From Symbiodinium natans (Eukaryota > Sar > Dinophyceae > Suessiales > Symbiodiniaceae), in NCBI GenBank assembly GCA_905221605.1, contig CAJNDS010002103.1, positions 186,581 through 250,580 on the forward strand: DNA of 64,000 nucleotides, written 5' to 3'. The notes beneath the pieces were generated by a model. It searched no databases. It saw only the letters and a program-made list of their open reading frames with translations, and was not told where the DNA came from. The translations under genes and the position numbers were made by a program. Positions 10,712-22,395 of the stretch are shown in pieces. Position 1 is the stretch's first letter. Each line of letters begins with the position of its first letter.

Positions 10712-12225
10712 ATGAGTGCCACATGACTATCCTCTTCCCTGTCAGCTATCGTATCAACACCGTGTCCAAACAACTCCGAGAACCCTTGACCTCTCTCGTT
10801 CTCACTATCTGGCTCCATCGCCTCATGAGCTTCCACGCCCTCCATCCTGCTATCCATCTCCGGACTCTCGGGCTCGTTCATCTCTCCCCCCGCATCTATC
10901 TGCATTGTGGCGTCCTTTGCTTCCCTCGCGTTCACCCCGTGCTCCTCAGCCTCGGCCACCGAGTCGAGCGGTTCAGGTCTTACCCCTGTTGCGCTCCTCC
11001 TGCCCTTGAGTGCCTCCTTGAGCGCATCCTCCTTGATTTCTTCTATCCACCGATAATAGTCTGCCGGATAGCCTTGGCCCATGCTCTCTATCCTTCTCAT
11101 CGAACTGATGATCTCCTCGAACAGCGTGCTGTCGTTCCCTATCATCTCCACAATATCAGTCTCACGCTTAACCAGCATCAGGTTCTGCGCTATCCACCAT
11201 GCCATGGTGTTGGCCCATTCCCTCGGGAACTTCATGTCTTCAAGAATCATCGTCCTGACGAATTTGGCCAGCCATATTCTCACCACATAATTCGAGAACT
11301 CGATTTTATTCAGGGGAGTAGTGCCCCCCGTCTCGGATCCAAATCCTTGCTTTGTCACCTCCTCCACCATGTCCGCAACGTCCATGCTATCCGGGTAGCC
11401 CCCGGTACCGGCTTCCATCCTCGTCATCACGCGATCTATCAAATGCTCCCCGGCCCTCTGGACAACCTCGAACAACTTCGTCTCCCACAGCATCTCGAGC
11501 TCTTCATAACCTAGGGAAAGTGTCTCTGGTTCTATCATTACGTTGTATATAGTCCACCGCATCTCCACCTCTATCTCATCCGCGTCGTTGGATGTAGGCT
11601 TGACTCTAGGCTCACTCGGCGGCGGTGAAATCGATGGAGGCTTGTGTCCAGGCCGGCCTAGTCTGCCTCCGTCAGCTCTCAACTCTGGCACGGTCCCCAA
11701 TATTCCATTCATGCCCATCCACACCCGATAGAATTGCTCTACCCACTTCCTCATGCCTCCGACGTTGCTCTCAACGTTCAATATCCTGCTTCTCATCAAA
11801 GTTCCCAAAGCTATCCCGGTGTATGACGGTTCGGCGCCAGGCCTCGTCCCCGACAGCACCTGCGAGTCATATATTCCCGCCTTCACAATGTCGTACACTT
11901 CTTTGGGTGTGATCTCATCGGTAACCTCCCTCGGGCACGTCGCTCTCATCATCCTGCGTATCACCTGTACCACTATCGTTGTCCATGCCATCGGTGGGGC
12001 TCCATAACAGCGAATCCAGTGCTGCATTTCTATCAAATGCCCCTCCCCCAGCACCTGTCCTGCCCTCGTATTCCTCGACCATGGGGCCTCTATCACAGGC
12101 GATCCCTCTTCTTCCATCCTCAATCTCAATATCCCCCCACTCTCTCCAGTACCCACGCATTCCACTCGATCCAGTTCTGTCCCGTCGGCAACCACTCCCA
12201 CCGTGCCTCCAGATCCTATCACCAT
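10594..12225 (-). CDS. Retrotransposon ORF6: 543-aa protein of unknown function (complete copy)
   Basis: The frame is open for 543 codons between ORF5 (79-bp spacer) and ORF7 (118-bp overlap). The N-terminal third is mixed. The middle has hydrophobic and charged helices resembling no family I know. The C-terminal part (about residues 390-520) is acidic and low-complexity, with repeated Glu/Ala/Met/Asp. A second copy at 16682-18039 is cut by the gap. The two differ by few bases, including M to I within the segment IRRMMRATC and V to I within GVRPEP. No catalytic motif was recognised. The start at 12225 is the first Met of the frame. Confidence 0.75.
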   Translation of the reverse strand: MVIGSGGTVGVVADGTELDRVECVGTGESGGILRLRMEEEGSPVIEAPWSRNTRAGQVLGEGHLIEMQHWIRCYGAPPMAWTTIVVQVIRRMMRATCPREVTDEITPKEVYDIVKAGIYDSQVLSGTRPGAEPSYTGIALGTLMRSRILNVESNVGGMRKWVEQFYRVWMGMNGILGTVPELRADGGRLGRPGHKPPSISPPPSEPRVKPTSNDADEIEVEMRWTIYNVMIEPETLSLGYEELEMLWETKLFEVVQRAGEHLIDRVMTRMEAGTGGYPDSMDVADMVEEVTKQGFGSETGGTTPLNKIEFSNYVVRIWLAKFVRTMILEDMKFPREWANTMAWWIAQNLMLVKRETDIVEMIGNDSTLFEEIISSMRRIESMGQGYPADYYRWIEEIKEDALKEALKGRRSATGVRPEPLDSVAEAEEHGVNAREAKDATMQIDAGGEMNEPESPEMDSRMEGVEAHEAMEPDSENERGQGFSELFGHGVDTIADREEDSHVALMWHDRTRRFIGESWRMYGTRSTTSHSRGWTKRGRRGTSS

Positions 12226-15200
12226 CGTTCCTTCGCCACTGTCTCCAGTTCTCTTGCCTGCTGCGTCTCTCTATCCGAATATTCCTGCTCGGACTTGAGG
12301 TCGCTCAGGGTCTTGATGTTGCTACCCGTCCCAGCACCACCCTTCCATCTGGGAGCCTGCATAACCGCCCCTTGGTATCACCTCGTGTTGGCACCGGTGG
12401 AGCCGGCGGTCTATCCCCTTGATCACCTTTCCCAGCGGTTCCCCTAAGTGCTCCGCCATCTCTGCCATCTCCCGCCTTTTCCCCGGCACTTTTTCTCTTC
12501 TCGTCTCTTGCTTGCTTCTCTTGTCGTTGGTTCGCGAGCTCCTGAGCACTCTCGAGCAGCTCCTTCCTCTTTTTCGCCTCCCGGTTTTCTTTCTTCGCCT
12601 TCTTTTGTTCTGACCGACTCCTCACGGTGGCGAAACCCTCGTCACTGCCTTCCTTGAACTCCTCAGTCATCGATGCGTCTCCCTCTCGAGCAGATTGGTT
12701 TTCCGGTCTATCCTCACCCATAGCATCATCCTCTTCTCCATCCGACTCTGCATCGTCCTCCATCATCTCTGCGTCATCTGCCATCGCCTTCAGCTGCCCT
12801 ATAGCCTCCATAGCCCTTAGAGCTTGGTATTCGGGGTCCTTCATGTGGAAGCCGGCCGCCGTGTAAATGATCACTTTCATCCGGTGCCAAGAACCCCTAT
12901 CTCCGGCTGACACACAGTGAGCTTCGGACTTACCACACATCGTCTTCCACACCGACTCATCTATCCTGGCAGCCATCTCCGTATACACCCCTTGTCTATC
13001 CGATGTCCTAAGGCTCTCCGTGACTCCCGTGATCTTTGTCTCTGGCACAATCACTTTCGTTTTCAGTGACCGGTCTGCCTTCGCCACTTCTATCCAGCGT
13101 CTGAGCCAGACTCCAACCTCTCCAATGCTATCCCTGCCCTCCTCGCCGATCACCTCCCTAATAGCTGAAGTTTCTCTATCATATAACTCCATGTCTCGCG
13201 GGGTCGGCCACATCATTCCAAACATCGAGATGAACAGGATCTGCGCCCAGAAGCCGAACGTTCGCCCGGCACTGATGTACAACTTTCCCGCGTCCACCCC
13301 TATTCGAGGAAACGCCATACGCATAACGTTCCAAGGCAGAGTGATAATTCCAGACTTCTTCATCAGTTTATCCATGGCTTCTCCAGCCCTTATCAGCTCC
13401 TTGGCCTCCTCCCTGACTCTGTAGTTAGTGGGGAATCCATTCTCTTCGAAATTTCCTGGCCCTATCCAGAGCACATTGGCATTGGCTTTCCTGATCGTCT
13501 CCCTCGTCTCCCTCGCCACCTTGGTTTTAGTGTCATCGTCTGTAGCCTCGAACCGTCTCACCTCTTCTATTGCTCGGCGAGCATTCCCTGCTGCCATTCC
13601 AGCCGGGGCCAATACCACAATAATGTTCGTCACTTGATTCCCTCCCATGCCCTTCGATACGCATTCCTTGCACACTTCCTGAACCTTCTTGTACGCACCC
13701 TGGTAGGTCATCTCCTGCGTTCCTGTCAGTTTGTGTGTAATGAACGACATACTCTCCGCGGCCTTTCCATAGTCTCCGTGCGCCTTCAATAGCAATCCTA
13801 TCCACTCTCGGACTTCCCCTGGTGACGCCGGATTCTTCTTATTCGAGACGCCCTCTATCCCCTCAGGTATGATGATGTGCACGTAGGTCTTCTGATCCGC
13901 ACTACATCGGAGCTGAAGTGGCGGCTTCATTCCCTCCGCCCACCATGTCACCAGCTCAGCCGCCTTGCGCTCATGGAATGCGGTAGCTATGTCAAACATC
14001 CACTCGTAGGTCTCCACCGCGGACTCAAGCTCGCTCGAAAGCGCTGGCTCCATCAATCTCCCTCCAACTCCGCCCATTCCTACGCCAATGATAGCCGCCC
14101 AGGCCTGAGCCTCGAACGCCCAGCTCTGGTCGACGTCCTCCGGTCTGTTCCACCCATATTTCCTGGGTGCCTTTTCTATCCCCAACGCTATGCTCCCCAC
14201 GTCCGCCATTTCCAAAACCTTGCCCATGTGGTGCGTGGCCTTATTCGCCTTCTCCATGACTTTCTCCTCTATCCCGCTGCTCTCCACACACCGTCTGTAA
14301 ATGGCTGGCCCCACAAAACTCCTCCACGGCATCTTCACGACGGCGCTATCGTGTCCCGTGGCCATTGGGGCCTCTATCCCCATATACTCCAATAAACGTA
14401 TCACATTGGCCCATTCACTATCCACCGGGTAGTAGTCCTTGTCTCGATCAGGCCCAGACACGCCCCCACCGCTAGGCAACTCCGCTATCCATCCCCTCAT
14501 GAGCTCTATCAAACCACTTCTTGAGCCAGTTGGCTGTTCGACGACCTTCGTGACATTTTCGTCACCTTCCCGATGCAGGAACTCACGTTCCATCTTCCAA
14601 TCCACAGGGCGCTCAGGAAGAGGTCCTCGGGCCGGGCCTATGATTGCGCGCCTTTTCAGGTGATAGCGCCAATACAGCCTCTCAACCCCTTGTGGATGCT
14701 TCTCCATCAGCGCCGACATCTCACTCATGAGATGGCTATTCGCTCCTAAACCCGGGTGCTTCGGCCTACAGATAAGTGCCTGCCCGATGATCTTCGTGGC
14801 TCTCATAAAGCAGAACAATACCCCGTCTATCTCCACTCTATCCACATCCAGTCGGATCTGCCCGTCAGGCACCGACGATCTCCTTGTCCCCACATCCATC
14901 TTGACATTCTTGCCTATCCTTCTGAAGCCAGCCAGTACTCTTACTATCCATCCATTCCCTAACGAGTGCCATGTAGAGTATGATGCCGTACCACAGATGC
15001 TCCGTCCAAACCAGCATCCCGCAGAGTCGTGCACACTGGGAGCGCCGGTCGTCCACGTGACCAGCGGATGGCTTCGATCTATCCCACCAGATGCTATCAT
15101 CGACCACAACGCCTCTAGAGACGTTCCGTGGAAAATCCACCCGGGCACATTGAACTCCTCATTCCCGACCGACATCTCCTGATTCAGCTTTTCTGCTCCG

Positions 15201-16581
15201 GCGTATTCGGCCTTCGTGGGTACCCACATACATCGCGAATCCGTGAAATGTTCCTTCACGTCCTTAATCCCCCCGTCTGCCTGGACCTCCGGAAATGTGG
15301 TCACTTCTTCGGCCAGGGACCAGTGCAACAGGTGTAGAACTGACGTCGGTCCCCCTATTTGCCATGACAGTGTATCCAGATACTCCTTCATCTGCCCATT
15401 TGCTGCATTCGCCATAACTCCGTATCCTTTTTCTCCCCCCTCGCTTCTCCGGAATTCCTCCATCACGTCTCTTCCTCTCTTCAAGTATTGGCTTTCGTAG
15501 GCCCCCATAATCTCGTCTGCCATTCCTATCACCTTGATCTTGGGCTGCGCCTCCGTCCATATCTTCAGCTTCTCCTCGCTCGACTTATGGCTGACCGCTA
15601 TCCGCTCCGCAACCTGAGACGGTGGAATTGCATACTTCAATGGTCGCACGGCCAACCACGTCATCATGCCTTTGATCGCATCATCGAACGGGCTCTTCTC
15701 TGTGTCGTCCATGTGGATCTCCGCCCAATCTAGGGTCTTTCTGCTGATCCCTCCCCAGCTAGCCCTGAACGGGTCCTTACTTCCGTTCGTGACGTCATAC
15801 ACCCCTCCCACAGAGATGGCTATCGGTGCCACACCAGCTATCATCCTCTCATATGATCTCCCCTTCTGGAAGGACTTCTCTGTTTCATCAGTCGCGCCGA
15901 TGAATTTAGGGGCCCATGGCGTATCAACGTCTCCTCCCGTGCCCGCTGTGGGCATGGCACATCCCGGCACGTCCATCCCTCTGGCCAATCGCACCCCTAT
16001 CAAGTCGTTCAGCTTCTCCTTCGACAGGTTCCCGGCATCAGGACTCGCCTGGGGTGGCGGCTTCGTCGCCCCTCCATGCGACCTTGGCCTATCCCAGTTC
16101 GCTATCACCCTCTCCAGGTAGTCCGTGGCATCCGTCACAGTCGCAGCTATCAGAGGGATCTTCTCCCTTATCCATGCTTCAGGATTCCGCCTTGTACACC
16201 GTAGTACCTCCCAGAGATACATAATCTTGTGTACTCGCATTCTATCCACATCGTATCCCACGGCTGAACGCTTACCTCCTTTCTTCGCCGTCTTGGCCTG
16301 GGCCTCTTCCGCTCGCACACCAGCTATCCCACTGCTCATCCATTTCTTGAAGTCTGCATCGTCCTTGAATGGGCTGGGGATAGCCCGTCTAGCCCATACC
16401 TCCTGCATCTCTAGATTTCCCTCCAACATCCAGTGTATTCTAGCCTGTTCTCGCTCCTTGGCTCCGACTGGCAGATACGAGTACGTCGTCACCCCTGGCA
16501 CTCCATCCTCCGTCTCGGCCTTGAGGTACCTATCCGCGTCGGAAAACACCTTCTCCAGGAAGTCTATCATGGCCTGTGCTC
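10868..16581. repeat. 5,714-bp near-identical duplicate, left copy, ending at the N gap
   Basis: It matches 16682-22395 at a constant offset of 5,814 with only scattered single-base differences; I noticed on the order of 15, five of which change an amino acid. The left copy ends exactly where the Ns begin and the right copy begins exactly where they stop. That geometry is expected from two contigs whose ends overlap but were placed end to end with a default 100-N spacer. Confidence 0.93.
12305..16570 (-). CDS. Retrotransposon ORF5, duplicate copy truncated by the gap (1421 aa visible)
   Basis: This is the same protein as the 1478-aa ORF at 18119-22555, lacking the first 57 residues because the sequence stops at the gap. 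The apparent start at 16570 is an internal methionine of the full-length frame. Differences from the other copy include I for L within PKF-GATDE, D for N within YYPV-SEW and M for T within VMR-AFPRI. The ADP-ribosyltransferase-like HGT motif falls near residue 480 of this version. It should be read as a second view of one gene rather than as an extra gene. Confidence 0.8.
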   Translation of the reverse strand: MIDFLEKVFSDADRYLKAETEDGVPGVTTYSYLPVGAKEREQARIHWMLEGNLEMQEVWARRAIPSPFKDDADFKKWMSSGIAGVRAEEAQAKTAKKGGKRSAVGYDVDRMRVHKIMYLWEVLRCTRRNPEAWIREKIPLIAATVTDATDYLERVIANWDRPRSHGGATKPPPQASPDAGNLSKEKLNDLIGVRLARGMDVPGCAMPTAGTGGDVDTPWAPKFIGATDETEKSFQKGRSYERMIAGVAPIAISVGGVYDVTNGSKDPFRASWGGISRKTLDWAEIHMDDTEKSPFDDAIKGMMTWLAVRPLKYAIPPSQVAERIAVSHKSSEEKLKIWTEAQPKIKVIGMADEIMGAYESQYLKRGRDVMEEFRRSEGGEKGYGVMANAANGQMKEYLDTLSWQIGGPTSVLHLLHWSLAEEVTTFPEVQADGGIKDVKEHFTDSRCMWVPTKAEYAGAEKLNQEMSVGNEEFNVPGWIFHGTSLEALWSMIASGGIDRSHPLVTWTTGAPSVHDSAGCWFGRSICGTASYSTWHSLGNGWIVRVLAGFRRIGKNVKMDVGTRRSSVPDGQIRLDVDRVEIDGVLFCFMRATKIIGQALICRPKHPGLGANSHLMSEMSALMEKHPQGVERLYWRYHLKRRAIIGPARGPLPERPVDWKMEREFLHREGDENVTKVVEQPTGSRSGLIELMRGWIAELPSGGGVSGPDRDKDYYPVDSEWANVIRLLEYMGIEAPMATGHDSAVVKMPWRSFVGPAIYRRCVESSGIEEKVMEKANKATHHMGKVLEMADVGSIALGIEKAPRKYGWNRPEDVDQSWAFEAQAWAAIIGVGMGGVGGRLMEPALSSELESAVETYEWMFDIATAFHERKAAELVTWWAEGMKPPLQLRCSADQKTYVHIIIPEGIEGVSNKKNPASPGEVREWIGLLLKAHGDYGKAAESMSFITHKLTGTQEMTYQGAYKKVQEVCKECVSKGMGGNQVTNIIVVLAPAGMAAGNARRAIEEVRRFEATDDDTKTKVARETRETIRKANANVLWIGPGNFEENGFPTNYRVREEAKELIRAGEAMDKLMKKSGIITLPWNVMRMAFPRIGVDAGKLYISAGRTFGFWAQILFISMFGMMWPTPRDMELYDRETSAIREVIGEEGRDSIGEVGVWLRRWIEVAKADRSLKTKVIVPETKITGVTESLRTSDRQGVYTEMAARIDESVWKTMCGKSEAHCVSAGDRGSWHRMKVIIYTAAGFHMKDPEYQALRAMEAIGQLKAMADDAEMMEDDAESDGEEDDAMGEDRPENQSAREGDASMTEEFKEGSDEGFATVRSRSEQKKAKKENREAKKRKELLESAQELANQRQEKQARDEKRKSAGEKAGDGRDGGALRGTAGKGDQGDRPPAPPVPTRGDTKGRLCRLPDGRVVLGRVATSRP

Positions 16582-16681
16582 NNNNNNNNNNNNNNNNNNN
16601 NNNNNNNNNNNNNNNNNNNNNNNNNNNNNNNNNNNNNNNNNNNNNNNNNNNNNNNNNNNNNNNNNNNNNNNNNNNNNNNNN
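16582..16681. other. Assembly gap (100 N)
   Basis: Exactly 100 Ns, the conventional placeholder for a gap of unknown size. Because the sequences on its two sides duplicate each other for 5.7 kb, the true distance is probably negative, meaning the contigs overlap. ORFs drawn through it (one ending at 16567 and one starting at 16570) are artefacts at the gap side. Confidence 0.98.
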
Positions 16682-18039
16682 TCGGGCTCGTTCATCTCCC
16701 CCCCCGCATCTATCTGCATTGTGGCGTCCTTTGCTTCCCTCGCGTTCACCCCGTGCTCTTCAGCCTCAGCCACCGAGTCGAGCGGTTCAGGTCTTATCCC
16801 TGTTGCGCTCCTCCTGCCCTTGAGTGCCTCCTTGAGCGCATCCTCCTTGATTTCTTCTATCCACCGATAATAGTCTGCCGGATAGCCTTGGCCCATGCTC
16901 TCTATCCTTCTCATCGAACTGATGATCTCCTCGAACAGCGTGCTGTCGTTCCCTATCATCTCCACAATATCAGTCTCACGCTTAACCAGCATCAGGTTCT
17001 GCGCTATCCACCATGCCATGGTGTTGGCCCATTCCCTCGGGAACTTCATGTCTTCAAGAATCATCGTCCTGACGAATTTGGCCAGCCATATTCTCACCAC
17101 ATAATTCGAGAACTCGATTTTATTCAGGGGAGTAGTGCCCCCCGTCTCGGATCCAAATCCTTGCTTTGTCACCTCCTCCACCATGTCCGCAACGTCCATG
17201 CTATCCGGGTAGCCCCCGGTACCGGCTTCCATCCTCGTCATCACGCGATCTATCAAATGCTCCCCGGCCCTCTGGACAACCTCGAACAACTTCGTCTCCC
17301 ACAGCATCTCGAGCTCTTCATAACCTAGGGAAAGTGTCTCTGGTTCTATCATTACGTTGTATATAGTCCACCGCATCTCCACCTCTATCTCATCCGCGTC
17401 GTTGGATGTAGGCTTGACTCTAGGCTCACTCGGCGGCGGTGAAATCGATGGGGGCTTGTGTCCAGGCCGGCCTAGTCTGCCTCCGTCAGCTCTCAACTCT
17501 GGCACGGTCCCCAATATTCCATTCATGCCCATCCACACCCGATAGAATTGCTCTACCCACTTCCTCATGCCTCCGACGTTGCTTTCAACGTTCAATATTC
17601 TGCTTCTCATCAAAGTTCCCAAAGCTATCCCGGTGTATGACGGTTCGGCGCCAGGCCTCGTCCCCGACAGCACCTGCGAGTCATATATTCCCGCCTTTAC
17701 AATGTCGTACACTTCTTTGGGTGTGATCTCATCGGTAACCTCCCTCGGGCACGTCGCTCTAATCATCCTGCGTATTACCTGTACCACTATCGTTGTCCAT
17801 GCCATCGGTGGGGCTCCATAACAGCGAATCCAGTGCTGCATTTCTATCAAATGCCCCTCCCCCAGCACCTGTCCCGCCCTCGTATTCCTCGACCATGGGG
17901 CCTCTATCACAGGCGATCCCTCTTCTTCCATCCTCAATCTCAATATCCCCCCACTCTCTCCAGTACCCACGCATTCCACTCGATCCAGTTCTGTCCCGTC
18001 GGCAACCACTCCCACCGTGCCTCCAGATCCTATCACCAT
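16682..18039 (-). CDS. Retrotransposon ORF6, second copy, cut by the gap (partial)
   Basis: It encodes the first ~450 residues of the same protein as 10594-12225, with the same start and the same 79-bp spacing from ORF5. It loses its acidic C-terminus at the gap. Any extension across the Ns to 16567 is spurious. If the two contigs overlap, this and 10594-12225 are the same gene. Confidence 0.75.
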
Positions 18040-21000
18040 CGTTCCTTCGCCACTGTCTCCAGTTCTCTTGCCTGCTGCGTCTCTCTATCCGAATATTCCT
18101 GCTCGGACTTGAGGTCGCTCAGGGTCTTGATGTTGCTACCCGTCCCAGCACCACCCTTCCATCTGGGAGCCTGCATAACCGCCCCTTGGTATCACCTCGT
18201 GTTGGCACCGGTGGAGCCGGCGGTCTATCCCCTTGATCACCTTTCCCAGCGGTTCCCCTAAGTGCTCCGCCATCTCTGCCATCTCCCGCCTTTTCCCCGG
18301 CACTTTTTCTCTTCTCGTCTCTTGCTTGCTTCTCTTGTCGTTGGTTCGCGAGCTCCTGAGCACTCTCGAGCAGCTCCTTCCTCTTTTTCGCCTCCCGGTT
18401 TTCTTTCTTCGCCTTCTTTTGTTCTGACCGACTCCTCACGGTGGCGAAACCCTCGTCACTGCCTTCCTTGAACTCCTCAGTCATCGATGCGTCTCCCTCT
18501 CGAGCAGATTGGTTTTCCGGTCTATCCTCACCCATAGCATCATCCTCTTCTCCATCCGACTCTGCATCGTCCTCCATCATCTCTGCGTCATCTGCCATCG
18601 CCTTCAGCTGCCCGATAGCCTCCATAGCCCTTAGAGCTTGGTATTCGGGGTCCTTCATGTGGAAGCCGGCCGCCGTGTAAATGATCACTTTCATCCGGTG
18701 CCAAGAACCCCTATCTCCGGCTGACACACAGTGAGCTTCGGACTTACCACACATCGTCTTCCACACCGACTCATCTATCCTGGCAGCCATCTCCGTATAC
18801 ACCCCTTGTCTATCCGATGTCCTAAGGCTCTCCGTGACTCCCGTGATCTTTGTCTCTGGCACAATTACTTTCGTTTTCAGTGACCGGTCTGCCTTCGCCA
18901 CTTCTATCCAGCGTCTGAGCCAGACTCCAACCTCTCCAATGCTATCCCTGCCCTCCTCGCCGATCACCTCCCTAATAGCTGAAGTTTCTCTATCATATAA
19001 CTCCATGTCTCGCGGGGTCGGCCACATCATTCCAAACATCGAGATGAACAGGATCTGCGCCCAGAAGCCGAACGTTCGCCCGGCACTGATGTACAACTTT
19101 CCCGCGTCCACCCCTATTCGAGGAAACGCCGTACGCATAACGTTCCAAGGCAGAGTGATGATTCCAGACTTCTTCATCAGTTTATCCATGGCTTCTCCAG
19201 CCCTTATCAGCTCCTTGGCCTCCTCCCTGACTCTGTAGTTAGTGGGGAATCCATTCTCTTCGAAATTTCCTGGCCCTATCCAGAGCACATTGGCATTGGC
19301 TTTCCTGATCGTCTCCCTCGTCTCCCTCGCCACCTTGGTTTTAGTGTCATCGTCTGTAGCCTCGAACCGTCTCACCTCTTCTATTGCTCGGCGAGCATTC
19401 CCTGCTGCCATTCCAGCCGGGGCCAATACCACAATAATGTTCGTCACTTGATTCCCTCCCATGCCCTTCGATACGCATTCCTTGCACACTTCCTGAACCT
19501 TCTTGTACGCACCCTGGTAGGTCATCTCCTGCGTTCCTGTCAGTTTGTGTGTAATGAACGACATACTCTCCGCGGCCTTTCCATAGTCTCCGTGCGCCTT
19601 CAATAGCAATCCTATCCACTCTCGGACTTCCCCTGGTGACGCCGGATTCTTCTTATTCGAGACGCCCTCTATCCCCTCAGGTATGATGATGTGCACGTAG
19701 GTCTTCTGATCCGCACTACATCGGAGCTGAAGTGGCGGCTTCATTCCCTCCGCCCACCATGTCACCAGCTCAGCCGCCTTGCGCTCATGGAATGCGGTAG
19801 CTATGTCAAACATCCACTCGTAGGTCTCCACCGCGGACTCAAGCTCGCTCGAAAGCGCTGGCTCCATCAATCTCCCTCCAACTCCGCCCATTCCTACGCC
19901 AATGATAGCCGCCCAGGCCTGAGCCTCGAACGCCCAGCTCTGGTCGACGTCCTCCGGTCTGTTCCACCCATATTTCCTGGGTGCCTTTTCTATCCCCAAC
20001 GCTATGCTCCCCACGTCCGCCATTTCCAAAACCTTGCCCATGTGGTGCGTGGCCTTATTCGCCTTCTCCATGACTTTCTCCTCTATCCCGCTGCTCTCCA
20101 CACACCGTCTGTAAATGGCTGGCCCCACAAAACTCCTCCACGGCATCTTCACGACGGCGCTATCGTGTCCCGTGGCCATTGGGGCCTCTATCCCCATATA
20201 CTCCAATAAACGTATCACATTGGCCCATTCACTATTCACCGGGTAGTAGTCCTTGTCTCGATCAGGCCCAGACACGCCCCCACCGCTAGGCAACTCCGCT
20301 ATCCATCCCCTCATGAGCTCTATCAAACCACTTCTTGAGCCAGTTGGCTGTTCGACGACCTTCGTGACATTTTCGTCACCTTCCCGATGCAGGAACTCAC
20401 GTTCCATCTTCCAATCCACAGGGCGCTCAGGAAGAGGTCCTCGGGCCGGGCCTATGATTGCGCGCCTTTTCAGGTGATAGCGCCAATACAGCCTCTCAAC
20501 CCCTTGTGGATGCTTCTCCATCAGCGCCGACATCTCACTCATGAGATGGCTATTCGCTCCTAAACCCGGGTGCTTCGGCCTACAGATAAGTGCCTGCCCG
20601 ATGATCTTCGTGGCTCTCATAAAGCAGAACAATACCCCGTCTATCTCCACTCTATCCACATCCAGTCGGATCTGCCCGTCAGGCACCGACGATCTCCTTG
20701 TCCCCACATCCATCTTGACATTCTTGCCTATCCTTCTGAAGCCAGCCAGTACTCTTACTATCCATCCATTCCCTAACGAGTGCCATGTAGAGTATGATGC
20801 CGTACCACAGATGCTCCGTCCAAACCAGCATCCCGCAGAGTCGTGCACACTGGGAGCGCCGGTCGTCCACGTGACCAGCGGATGGCTTCGATCTATCCCA
20901 CCAGATGCTATCATCGACCACAACGCCTCTAGAGACGTTCCGTGGAAAATCCACCCGGGCACATTGAACTCCTCATTCCCGACCGACATCTCCTGATTCA

Positions 21001-22395
21001 GCTTTTCTGCTCCGGCGTATTCGGCCTTCGTGGGTACCCACATACATCGCGAATCCGTGAAATGTTCCTTCACGTCCTTAATCCCCCCGTCTGCCTGGAC
21101 CTCCGGAAATGTGGTCACTTCTTCGGCCAGGGACCAGTGCAACAGGTGTAGAACTGACGTCGGTCCCCCTATTTGCCATGACAGTGTATCCAGATACTCC
21201 TTCATCTGCCCATTTGCTGCATTCGCCATAACTCCGTATCCTTTTTCTCCCCCCTCGCTTCTCCGGAATTCCTCCATCACGTCTCTTCCTCTCTTCAAGT
21301 ATTGGCTTTCGTAGGCCCCCATAATCTCGTCTGCCATGCCTATCACCTTGATCTTGGGCTGCGCCTCCGTCCATATCTTCAGCTTCTCCTCGCTCGACTT
21401 ATGGCTGACCGCTATCCGCTCCGCAACCTGAGACGGTGGAATTGCATACTTCAATGGTCGCACGGCCAACCACGTCATCATGCCTTTGATCGCATCATCG
21501 AACGGGCTCTTCTCTGTGTCGTCCATGTGGATCTCCGCCCAATCTAGGGTCTTTCTGCTGATCCCTCCCCAGCTAGCCCTGAACGGGTCCTTACTTCCGT
21601 TCGTGACGTCATACACCCCTCCCACAGAGATGGCTATCGGTGCCACACCAGCTATCATCCTCTCATATGATCTCCCCTTCTGGAAGGACTTCTCTGTCTC
21701 ATCAGTCGCGCCGAGGAATTTAGGGGCCCATGGCGTATCAACGTCTCCTCCCGTGCCCGCTGTGGGCATGGCACATCCCGGCACGTCCATCCCTCTGGCC
21801 AATCGCACCCCTATCAAGTCGTTCAGCTTCTCCTTCGACAGGTTCCCGGCATCAGGACTCGCCTGGGGTGGCGGCTTCGTCGCCCCTCCATGCGACCTTG
21901 GCCTATCCCAGTTCGCTATCACCCTCTCCAGGTAGTCCGTGGCATCCGTCACAGTCGCAGCTATCAGAGGGATCTTCTCCCTTATCCATGCTTCAGGATT
22001 CCGCCTTGTACACCGTAGTACCTCCCAGAGATACATAATCTTGTGTACTCGCATTCTATCCACATCGTATCCCACGGCTGAACGCTTACCTCCTTTCTTC
22101 GCCGTCTTGGCCTGGGCCTCTTCCGCTCGCACACCAGCTATCCCACTGCTCATCCATTTCTTGAAGTCTGCATCGTCCTTGAATGGGCTGGGGATAGCCC
22201 GTCTAGCCCATACCTCCTGCATCTCTAGATTTCCCTCCAACATCCAGTGTATTCTAGCCTGTTCTCGCTCCTTGGCTCCGACTGGCAGATACGAGTACGT
22301 CGTCACCCCTGGCACTCCATCCTCCGTCTCGGCCTTGAGGTACCTATCCGCGTCGGAAAACACCTTCTCCAGGAAGTCTATCATGGCCTGTGCTC
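16682..22395. repeat. 5,714-bp near-identical duplicate, right copy, starting at the N gap
   Basis: Partner of 10868-16581. It carries the start of ORF6 and most of ORF5. Differences from the left copy are single substitutions with no indels that I could see, since the offset stays 5,814 throughout. Confidence 0.93.

Noticed and set aside
16567-18039. 490-codon ORF running through the Ns
   Set aside because: The last part is translated from unknown bases; the real frame is the 543-codon ORF6 at 10594-12225.
10868-22395. A biological tandem duplication of ORF5-ORF6 as the main interpretation
   Set aside because: Both copy boundaries coincide exactly with the gap edges, which fits an unmerged contig overlap better. 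It is not excluded without spanning reads.
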